Positions 1 to 5,370 of a DNA stretch of 14,536 nt are shown in pieces. The stretch is from positions 1 to 14,536 of the forward strand of contig JADDPV010000257.1 in assembly GCA_016781705.1 (NCBI GenBank), given 5' to 3'. The DNA is from Rubrobacter sp. (GTDB lineage Bacteria > Actinomycetota > Rubrobacteria > Rubrobacterales > Rubrobacteraceae). The notes below the pieces were generated by a model. It was not told where the DNA came from and ran no database searches. It was given only the letters and a program-made list of their open reading frames with translations. The stretch's first letter is position 1; each line of letters opens with the position of its first letter. Both the position numbers and the translations under genes were made by a program.

Positions 1-53
1 TTCTCATCGAGTTCATAACAGCCTCTAGCCATCCCCGAACATCTAGATCAGGG

Positions 54-332
54 CTACTCCAGGCCCTGAGACCAGATGCGGTCGAGGTCGTAGTCGGAGT
101 AGGTGCGGAAGGCGACCATGGTCTCGGTACGGGCGACGCCGGGGACCTGGGCGAGCTTCTCGGGGATAATCTGGGCCATCCGTTCGAAGTCCGGTATTCG
201 CACCATGACCACGAGGTCGTAGGGGCCTGTGACGGAGTAGACCTCGGTGACGCCCTCGATCTTCAACATCGCCTGGGCGGCCTCCGCGACCCTCTCGCTC
301 TCCGTCGTAACAAGGACTACCGCCGTTACCAA
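54..332 (-). CDS. stand-alone Lrp/AsnC ligand-binding (RAM) domain protein
   Basis: A 92-residue protein that is only the C-terminal effector-binding (RAM, ferredoxin-like alpha/beta) half of Lrp/AsnC regulators; no helix-turn-helix is present. The visible pattern is a starting beta strand (VTAVVLVTT), a helix, then EGVTEVYSVTGPYDLVVMV, a second helix, and PGVARTETMVAF, which is typical of this family. Stand-alone RAM proteins form oligomers that bind amino acids or other small ligands; the ligand here cannot be read from sequence. The start is TTG at 332, eight bases after GGAGG, which abuts the stop codon of the upstream gene (stop 348-346), so the two are probably co-transcribed and translationally linked. 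The TAG stop is at 56-54. The family assignment is firm; the cellular role is unknown. Confidence 0.85.
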   Translation of the reverse strand: MVTAVVLVTTESERVAEAAQAMLKIEGVTEVYSVTGPYDLVVMVRIPDFERMAQIIPEKLAQVPGVARTETMVAFRTYSDYDLDRIWSQGLE

Positions 333-345
333 GATCCCGCCCTCC

Positions 346-1476
346 TTACATGCCGAACGTCAAGGTGCCCGTAAGGGCGTTGTTGTCCTCGTTCTGCTCG
401 AACTCGACAGGGCCAACGGAGATCGTCGTTTCGACGGTCTCGTTCAGCTGTCCGGGTTTGAAGCCCGAGACCTCCACCGTCGCCGTCGCCCCGGGCTCTA
501 TGCGCTCGATCGTGGCCGACAGCGCCTGCCGCTCGGCGCTCGTGTTGAGCACAACCTCGACCGGCACCCCGGTCTCGAGCACCTCGCCGCCGTTGGTGAC
601 GCTCACGAAGAACACCGGCTCGGCGGAACCCGTGAGAAGGACGTTGCCCCCCGCGTAGAGTGGCTGTCCGCCAATCTCCACGGCGAGTATCTCCAAGCCG
701 TGCAGCGCGTTGGGGTCGGAGGGTGCGGGCGCGCCCGCCGCCGTCTCCGTCTCCAGCCCCAGGGCCTCGTAGTCCATAAACGGCGCGGGCTCGTAGAGGT
801 AGCTCCGGTCTCCCCTCTTGCCCAACTGTGTGAGCGCGTCCTCGGAGGCGGGGACGTAGTGGTCGCGGATGACGGCGTCGCTGAGCTTGAAGTCCTCCAC
901 GGAGGCCGCGAGGACCTCCCCAGCCTCGGCGGGCTCCCCGCCGGCGGACGAGGCGAGATCCTCCATGGCCTCCGCCCTGATGCCTAGGGCGCTGACCATG
1001 TAGTGGTGGGCGTCCTCGAACCCGGGCGGCACCTCCTGATTGTGAAGGGCATCCAGGTAGTACGTTCGCGCCTTGTCCGAGGCGGAGCTCAGAGCGTTCG
1101 CGTCCATCGCCCCCGGGTCCGCGGCGGCACCCGCGAGGACGCCCTGCAGCTCCTCCCTACCGAGGTTGGCGGAGTCGCTCAAGGTGCTGTCCGCGCTCGT
1201 GACGTACTTGCGGATGTGCGTCGACTCCTGCGCGGCGACGCAGCCCTTCGCGACAAAGAAGATAAGGAAGAAGCAGGTGGCAAGGAAGAGGATGGAGCCG
1301 AGGAGCGTGATCCAGGGCGGGAGCGTCCTCGCCCGACGCGCGCGGGGTTTCGACTGGGGGCGGCCGGTCGCGCCACGAGAAGACGCGGGTCTTGCGCGGC
1401 GAACCTTCGGCCCGGACCTGTGGGATCTACGTTCCAAACAACCCCCATGTAGGGGCCGGGGGATCTCCGCTCGCAA
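346..1476 (-). CDS. membrane-anchored protein with CARDB-like C-terminal domain
   Basis: An open frame of 376 codons, function unknown. Residues 1-52 are very rich in Arg/Lys/Pro (cytoplasmic, disordered). Residues 53-78 form one hydrophobic membrane segment (WITLLGSILFLATCFFLIFF), and the rest would be outside. Residues 85-230 look helical, with a His/Tyr-containing stretch near 153-160. Residues 262-375 resemble a CARDB-type beta-sandwich: an FFVSVTNGGEVLETGVPVEV segment, a later PGATATVEV segment, and the terminal EDNNALTGTLTF signature of that fold. The start is uncertain: TTG at 1476 (weak GGCGGG upstream) or TTG at 1437 (GGGGG four bases before); both precede the membrane segment. It follows tRNA-Leu on the same strand and is followed directly by the RAM-domain gene. 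Confidence 0.7.
   Translation of the reverse strand: MRAEIPRPLHGGCLERRSHRSGPKVRRARPASSRGATGRPQSKPRARRARTLPPWITLLGSILFLATCFFLIFFVAKGCVAAQESTHIRKYVTSADSTLSDSANLGREELQGVLAGAAADPGAMDANALSSASDKARTYYLDALHNQEVPPGFEDAHHYMVSALGIRAEAMEDLASSAGGEPAEAGEVLAASVEDFKLSDAVIRDHYVPASEDALTQLGKRGDRSYLYEPAPFMDYEALGLETETAAGAPAPSDPNALHGLEILAVEIGGQPLYAGGNVLLTGSAEPVFFVSVTNGGEVLETGVPVEVVLNTSAERQALSATIERIEPGATATVEVSGFKPGQLNETVETTISVGPVEFEQNEDNNALTGTLTFGM
1442..1462 (-). terminator. weak terminator-like hairpin after tRNA-Leu
   Basis: Reading the minus strand, CCCCC (1462-1458) can pair with GGGGG (1446-1442), or CCCC (1455-1452) with GGGG, and the run TTGTTT follows immediately. It lies about 40 nt after the tRNA CCA end. 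The stem is short (4-5 bp) and the T run is interrupted, so it is at best a weak terminator. It overlaps the extreme 5' part of the longer version of the CARDB-like frame, which is one reason to suspect that gene starts further in. Confidence 0.25.
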
Positions 1477-1502
1477 GGCGCTGCCCGCCGGCTAGGACGA
1501 TC

Positions 1503-1589
1503 TGGTGGGCGAGGAGGGACTCGAACCCTCACGTCCTTTCGGACACTAGACCCTGAACCTAGCGCGTCTACCGATTCCGCCACTCGCCC
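1503..1589 (-). tRNA. tRNA-Leu (anticodon CAG)
   Basis: An 87-nt class II tRNA on the minus strand. The acceptor stem pairs GGGCGAG (1589-1583) with CTCGCCC (1513-1507), the discriminator A is at 1506, and CCA is encoded at 1505-1503. The D region reads TGGCGGAATCGGTAGACGCG. The anticodon arm is CTAGG-TTCAGGG-TCTAG, with anticodon CAG complementary to plus-strand 1553-1555. The long variable arm TGTCCGAAAGGACG is characteristic of tRNA-Leu, and the T arm contains GGTTCGAGTCC. It reads CUG, the dominant Leu codon in GC-rich genomes. Every stem closes, so I see no sign of a pseudogene. Confidence 0.97.
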
Positions 1590-1614
1590 ATAAGCTGGTT
1601 CAGCAGCCTCGGGG

Positions 1615-1643
1615 ATTGTACCAACCCACGGAACACTTGGCGA
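1615..1643 (-). promoter_or_regulatory. sigma-70-type promoter of tRNA-Leu
   Basis: On the minus strand, TCGCCA (1643-1638, 4 of 6 matches to TTGACA) is followed by a 17-bp spacer and TACAAT (1620-1615, 5 of 6 matches to TATAAT). The -10 is preceded by TGG, forming an extended -10. Transcription would start near 1608, about 19 nt before the mature tRNA 5' end. The position and spacing fit a stable-RNA promoter. Confidence 0.6.
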
Positions 1644-1692
1644 ACACCAGGGAAGCGTGTGCCTCCCCGCGGCGACGCAGGCCGCTATCCGG

Positions 1693-2850
1693 TCAGGCCT
1701 TGTAGGGGTCGTGCCGGGCGTAGTCCTCCATCGCCTCGGCGAGCCATTCTTTCTCCTCTTCGATGTAGTGCTCGATAGCCCGGCGGAAGCCTTTGTGCCG
1801 GATCTCGTGCGCGCTATACGTGATCGACGGCAGAAAGCCGCGCGCGTGCTTGTGTTCGCCCTGCGCCCCGGCCTCGAAGAGGTCCATGCCGCGCTCGATG
1901 GCGAACTCGATCGCCTGGTAGTAGCAGAGTTCGAAGTGGAGGTTGCGCCGCTCCTCGAAGGCGCCCCAGTAGCGACCGAAGATGGTCCGGCCCTTGTAGA
2001 AGTTGAGGGCGCCCGCGACCGGCCGGCCCGTCGTCGCGTCGCGCGCGAGAACGAAGAGGATGCGGTCCTTCATCGTCCGGAAGACCTCGTCGAAGAAAGC
2101 CCCGGTAAGGTACGGGGAGCCCCACTTCCTGTCGAGCGTGCTCAGATAGAAGCGATACATAAGGGCCGCGTGCCGGGGGGTGAGGTCGTCTCCGGTGAGG
2201 CGCTCTACGATCAAGCCCTCCTCCCCGAGTTGGCGGCGCTCGCGCGAGATCTGACGCCGCCGCTTGCTCGTGAGCGCCCCGAGGTAATCGTCGAAGGAGC
2301 CGTAACCGCGGTTGCGCCAGTGAAACTGCAACGAGTGGCGCACCGCGAACCCCCGATCTTCGAACTCTCCGATCTCATCCTCCGGGAGAAAGAGCGCGTG
2401 CGAGGAGCTGACCCGGAGCTCGTCGCCGAGCACGCGGGCAGCGTCGAGCAGGGCGCGCGCCACGGCCCGGCGTCCCTCCCTGCCATCCTCGCCGAGGTCG
2501 GGGCGCGAGAGGAGCTTCGGCCCCGTCGCGGGCGTGAACGGCACGGCGGCCGTGAGCTTGGGGTAGTACCGGAGACCGTGCTCCCGATACGCCCGCGCCC
2601 ACTCCCAGTCGAAGATGTACTCGCCGTAGCTGTCCGTCTTGAGGTAGACCGGGAGCGCGCCGAGCACCCCTCCTCTGTCGTCCTCGCAAAGGAGGTAAGC
2701 CGGCGACCACCCGCTGGCCGGACCGATGCTGCGGGAGCGTTCGAGGGCTTCTAGAAACTCGAGATCGAAAAACGGGAAGTCCCGTGGCTCCAGGGTCCGC
2801 CACGCCCCGGCGTCCACCTCCCCAATACCGGAGATGCTGCCGACCCGCAT
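1693..2850 (-). CDS. PF04339-family FemAB/GNAT-like acyltransferase ('peptidogalycan biosynthesis' protein)
   Basis: A 385-residue protein of the FemAB-like/DUF482 family, a double-GNAT-fold group annotated as 'peptidogalycan biosynthesis'; real substrates are poorly known. Diagnostic segments are SYGEYIFDWEWA (74-85), YYPKL (95-99), PFTPATG (104-110), a basic stretch TSKRRRQISRERR (194-206), LHFELCYYQAIEFAIERG (304-321) and FEAGAQGEHKHARGF (325-339). It has no signal peptide or membrane segment, so it is cytoplasmic. I chose ATG at 2850 because GGGGGA lies a few bases upstream and this start gives the family's usual length and N-terminus. An in-frame ATG at 2961 would add 37 residues that do not look like this family (see finding). 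Its neighbours give little functional hint. The chemistry is probably aminoacyl or acyl transfer, by inference. Confidence 0.88.
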   Translation of the reverse strand: MRVGSISGIGEVDAGAWRTLEPRDFPFFDLEFLEALERSRSIGPASGWSPAYLLCEDDRGGVLGALPVYLKTDSYGEYIFDWEWARAYREHGLRYYPKLTAAVPFTPATGPKLLSRPDLGEDGREGRRAVARALLDAARVLGDELRVSSSHALFLPEDEIGEFEDRGFAVRHSLQFHWRNRGYGSFDDYLGALTSKRRRQISRERRQLGEEGLIVERLTGDDLTPRHAALMYRFYLSTLDRKWGSPYLTGAFFDEVFRTMKDRILFVLARDATTGRPVAGALNFYKGRTIFGRYWGAFEERRNLHFELCYYQAIEFAIERGMDLFEAGAQGEHKHARGFLPSITYSAHEIRHKGFRRAIEHYIEEEKEWLAEAMEDYARHDPYKA

Positions 2851-3195
2851 CACGAATCCCCCCGGCCGGATCCCACGAAGTGAGACGGTCGTGCGGCAAA
2901 CGGAACCTTGCGGGTCGCGTAAGACCGCCCATGCGAAGCCCGCAGGCTCGACGGCCCGCATCCGGCTCCCACACCTGCAAGGGTGAGAGATCTTTCGTCC
3001 GTGGAAATCGTAAGCATCTCCTGCGTCTTGTCGGGGGCAACGACGGCTATTTTACTCGCAGGCTTCCCCGGTCCAAGCGGTTGAGTCACACGTGCGGGCG
3101 CGAGGTATACGGGAGCAAAGAAAATCTCCTCCCAAAGCGTGTCATGGGCGAGGGTCGACGGAGACGAACTCCCACGACGCCTGCGCCGCTGCGGC
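2851..3195. other. 345-bp gene-poor stretch
   Basis: It lies between the acyltransferase start and the stop of the pilin-like gene. It holds one candidate minus-strand promoter (3076-3049), an in-frame upstream extension of the acyltransferase frame (2961-2851) with a glyoxalase/VOC-like scrap, and a weak 5-bp hairpin near 3111-3133. Composition is less GC-rich around 3000-3130. I found no convincing RNA gene or complete small protein gene. Confidence 0.5.
3049..3076 (-). promoter_or_regulatory. candidate promoter for the acyltransferase gene
   Basis: On the minus strand, TTGGAC (3076-3071) is separated by 16 bp from TAAAAT (3054-3049, 5 of 6 matches to TATAAT). The start of transcription would be near 3042, leaving a leader of about 190 nt to ATG 2850, or about 80 nt to ATG 2961. 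The -35 is poor (3 of 6), so this is tentative. Confidence 0.3.
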
Positions 3196-3702
3196 TTACC
3201 AGGGTTCGGGCTCGCTGCTGCCCTTCGCCATCTTCGTCACCGAGCCGCCCGAGTACTCGTAGGAGAAGACGTACCCGCTCCCGCTCGTCGTCTCCAGCCT
3301 GTAGGAGCTCGCGTCGCCCACGTCCGGCGCGACGGAGACGTAGACCCTGCCCACCCTGCCGTCCCCCCAGCCCACGCCGTACGGCGCCACCCCCTCGCGC
3401 CACTCGATGCCGGAGGCGAGCTCCCCCATGCGCCGGGCGTCGCAGCCCTCGAACGAGCCGCCCGCCGACGCGGCACACGATTCCATCTCGGACGCCGCCC
3501 CGAGGAGAAGCCCCTTGGCTTCGTCGTCGCTATCCGTCGACGAACGATCCAGAAGGAGGGGCGCGGCCATCGCCGAGAGCAGGGAGAGCGCGAGCAGCCC
3601 CGCGAGAAGGGCGGGCAGGACCCGCCGCCTCCTGCGCCCGGAACCCGCCCTTGCGTTCTCCGGCTCCTCGTCGTGCCCCCGGTGTGCCACTCCGTCACTC
3701 AT
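3196..3702 (-). CDS. small membrane-anchored pilin-like protein, function unknown
   Basis: A 168-residue protein. Residues 1-27 are charged and end in GRRRRR; residues 28-51 are a single hydrophobic segment (VLPALLAGLLALSLLSAMAA). The remaining 115 residues would be outside the membrane. The part after the membrane helix, with AKGLLLGAASEMESC, then GGSFEGCD, then LASGIEW, resembles the alpha-to-beta transition of actinobacterial type IV pilin-like proteins, with Cys76 and Cys87 possibly paired. The second half (VGRVYVSVAPDV, SGYVFSYEYSGG) looks beta-rich. The usual prepilin peptidase site (G followed by F/M-T-L-x-E) is missing, so a true pilin is doubtful. ATG is at 3702 with no clear ribosome binding site; TAA is at 3198-3196. 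It diverges from the protease gene. Confidence 0.7.
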   Translation of the reverse strand: MSDGVAHRGHDEEPENARAGSGRRRRRVLPALLAGLLALSLLSAMAAPLLLDRSSTDSDDEAKGLLLGAASEMESCAASAGGSFEGCDARRMGELASGIEWREGVAPYGVGWGDGRVGRVYVSVAPDVGDASSYRLETTSGSGYVFSYEYSGGSVTKMAKGSSEPEPW

Positions 3703-3760
3703 CCTGGGCGGAGTTTACACGCTGAAATCTCGCCGGACCGCCCGTGCGGACATCAAGAGA

Positions 3761-3793
3761 TCCGGGGACTGCCGCAGGCTTGGTGTCCCCGGA
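3761..3793. repeat. perfect 9-bp inverted repeat in the divergent intergenic region
   Basis: TCCGGGGAC (3761-3769) and its exact reverse complement GTCCCCGGA (3785-3793) flank a 15-nt spacer. It sits between the divergent pilin-like and protease genes. No T run follows on either strand, so an operator or mRNA leader structure is more likely than a terminator. The centre-to-centre distance of 24 bp is somewhat longer than two helical turns. Confidence 0.6.
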
Positions 3794-3896
3794 AGACGCC
3801 CTGGGTAGGGTGTCAGTAGGCCGCCCCGATCGAATTCGGGCCCAACGATAGGAGCAAGTTATCGACCGTAGGAGTTGTCGCAATCCCGTCTTCTGC

Positions 3897-4934
3897 GTGC
3901 TGCCGCCCTATGTGCTGCGCGAGATCGCCCGCAACGGCTCTCCCGCTCAACGGGACGCCGCGATGCACGCCCTCGCAAGCGACGGTACCTTCCGTTCGCT
4001 GCGTCAGGTCACGCCCCCGTCGGGGGCCCCCGGCATGGGGATACGCGGTGCTCTGGACCCGGAGGGCCGAAAGAGGCGTACGATCTACGACGTCGGCAAC
4101 ACTCAGAACCTGCCGGGCAGGGTGGCCCGCGCCGAGGGGGGAGGCCCGACCGGAGACGCCGCCGTGGACGAGGCCTACGATGACCTGGGCGCCACCTACG
4201 ACTTCTTCCGAGAAGCCTACGACCGCGACTCCATCGACGACGCCGGGATGCCGCTCGACGGGCACGTCCACTTCGGCGTGAACTACACCAACGCCTTCTG
4301 GGACGGCCAGCGCATGGTCTTTGGCGACGGGGACGGCGAGCTCTTCAACCGTTTCACGATCTCGCTCGACGTTATAGGACACGAGCTGGCCCACGGCGTG
4401 ACCCAGTACGAGTCCGGGCTCGACTACATGGGGCAGCCGGGCGCGCTGAACGAGCACCTCTCGGACGTCTACGGCTCCCTGGTAAAGCAATACCGCCTCG
4501 GCCAGACCGCCGAGGAGGCGGACTGGACGGTAGGGGCGGGCCTCTTCACGGAGAAGGTGAACGGGGTCGCGCTCCGCTCGCTGAGCAGGCCGGGCACGGC
4601 CTTCGACGATCCGATCCTCGGAAAGGACCCGCAGCCCGCCCACATGGACGACTTCGTCAGCACCTTCGAGGACAACGGCGGCGTACACATAAACTCCGGC
4701 ATCCCCAACAGGGCCTTCTACCTCGCCGCCACGGCCCTCGGAGGGAACGCCTGGGAGGTTGCCGGCAGGATCTGGAACGCAACCGCGATCGACCCCACGC
4801 TCAAGCCCGACACCGGATTCCGAAGGTTCGCCCGGCTCACCGCAAGGGCCGTGGCCTCCCTCTACGGATCCGGCGGCCCCGAACTCCGGGCCGTCCGCGA
4901 GGCCTGGGGCGGCGTCGGCATAGACCCGACCTAG
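3897..4934 (+). CDS. protealysin-like M4 metalloprotease without signal peptide
   Basis: A zinc endopeptidase of the thermolysin family (M4), protealysin subgroup, which has a short propeptide (LPPYVLREIARNGSPAQRDA, residues 2-21) instead of a secretion signal and long prodomain. Numbered from GTG 3897, it shows NAFWDGQRMVFGDGDG (about 131-146), the zinc/catalytic motif HELAH at 162-166, the third zinc ligand Glu186 in ALNEHLSD exactly 20 residues on, and the transition-state His264 in DNGGVHINSGIPN. All catalytic elements are intact over 345 residues. The frame is open from 3852, and residues encoded before GTG (CRNPVFC) also fit the subgroup, so translation probably begins upstream (see finding). 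There is no signal peptide, and export would need another route, as proposed for protealysin. It is paired with an inhibitor gene 19 nt downstream. Confidence 0.93.
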   Translation: MLPPYVLREIARNGSPAQRDAAMHALASDGTFRSLRQVTPPSGAPGMGIRGALDPEGRKRRTIYDVGNTQNLPGRVARAEGGGPTGDAAVDEAYDDLGATYDFFREAYDRDSIDDAGMPLDGHVHFGVNYTNAFWDGQRMVFGDGDGELFNRFTISLDVIGHELAHGVTQYESGLDYMGQPGALNEHLSDVYGSLVKQYRLGQTAEEADWTVGAGLFTEKVNGVALRSLSRPGTAFDDPILGKDPQPAHMDDFVSTFEDNGGVHINSGIPNRAFYLAATALGGNAWEVAGRIWNATAIDPTLKPDTGFRRFARLTARAVASLYGSGGPELRAVREAWGGVGIDPT

Positions 4935-4953
4935 CACCAATCGGAGGCATTGC

Positions 4954-5307
4954 ATGCGCCTCAAGTTCCGCACGGAGGGAGGGCTGGCGTTCTTCCCCGG
5001 GCTCCGGGCCCCGATCGAGATCGACACGAGCGAGCTACGGGAGGAGGAGGCCGCGGAGCTCGTGCGCTGCGTCGAGGAGGCGCGCTTCTTTGAGCGACCG
5101 GAAGGGCCCGAGGAGCCGCCGCACGGGGCCGCCGACCTTCGGCTGCACACGGTCACGGTCGAGGAAGGCGCGCACAGCCGCACGGTGCGCGCGTACGAGC
5201 CCATCGAAGACCCGGCGCTGCGGGCACTCATAGACGCCCTCGGCGCTCTGGCGAAGAAGCTCGGGAGGACCCGGCGGACGCACGACGCGGAGGAAGACCG
5301 ACCGTAG
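4954..5307 (+). CDS. emfourin-family M4 protease inhibitor
   Basis: A 117-residue soluble protein whose placement and sequence fit emfourin, the proteinaceous inhibitor encoded next to protealysin-like proteases. Visible features are an N-terminal strand RLKFRTEGGLAFFPGLRAP, a Leu/Glu helix (LREEEAAELVRCVEEARFF), a beta segment ADLRLHTVTVEEG, and the helix PALRALIDALGALAKK. It ends in a charged tail. ATG 4954 is preceded by GGAGG (4943-4947) at ideal 6-nt spacing, and the gene begins 19 nt after the protease stop, so the pair is one operon with the inhibitor made from the same mRNA. It has no signal peptide, matching the protease, so inhibition would occur in the cytoplasm. Family recognition rests on my reading and context; the function is inferred. 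Confidence 0.82.
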   Translation: MRLKFRTEGGLAFFPGLRAPIEIDTSELREEEAAELVRCVEEARFFERPEGPEEPPHGAADLRLHTVTVEEGAHSRTVRAYEPIEDPALRALIDALGALAKKLGRTRRTHDAEEDRP

Positions 5308-5331
5308 GACGGCGAGGGCGCAACGTACCCC

Positions 5332-5361
5332 GTAACAGGCGTGGCGCGAGGGCTATACAAT
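5332..5361 (+). promoter_or_regulatory. promoter of the kinase-fha-pstP-rodA cluster
   Basis: GTAACA (5332-5337, 4 of 6 matches to TTGACA), an 18-bp spacer, then TACAAT (5356-5361, 5 of 6). TATACA at 5354-5359 is an overlapping alternative. The predicted start of transcription (about 5368-5371) falls on or just before ATG 5371, implying a leaderless or nearly leaderless mRNA. Confidence 0.55.
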
Positions 5362-5370
5362 ACCTTCCCG

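Noticed and set aside
1..53. Search for a terminator or gene end in the first 53 bases
   Set aside because: Only a TCTAGA palindrome is visible; no stem with a T run and no recognisable coding sequence.
1669..1685. GCGGC/GCCGC hairpin after the acyltransferase stop, considered as a terminator
   Set aside because: Only a 5-bp stem and no T run follows on the minus strand.
3081..3111. Plus-strand TTGAGT and TATACG pair
   Set aside because: Spacer of 19 bp is too long, the hexamers are weak, and no plus-strand gene lies downstream before the minus-strand pilin-like gene.
3111..3133. GGGAG...CTCCC hairpin on the minus strand as a terminator of the pilin-like gene
   Set aside because: Stem of 5 bp with a 13-nt loop, and the T-rich part is in the loop rather than after the stem.
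3813..5360. Long open frame (515 codons) on the minus strand opposite the M4 protease and emfourin genes
   Set aside because: It mirrors the codon pattern of two clearly recognised genes; its translation is low-complexity Arg/Ser/Val-rich with no recognisable domain.
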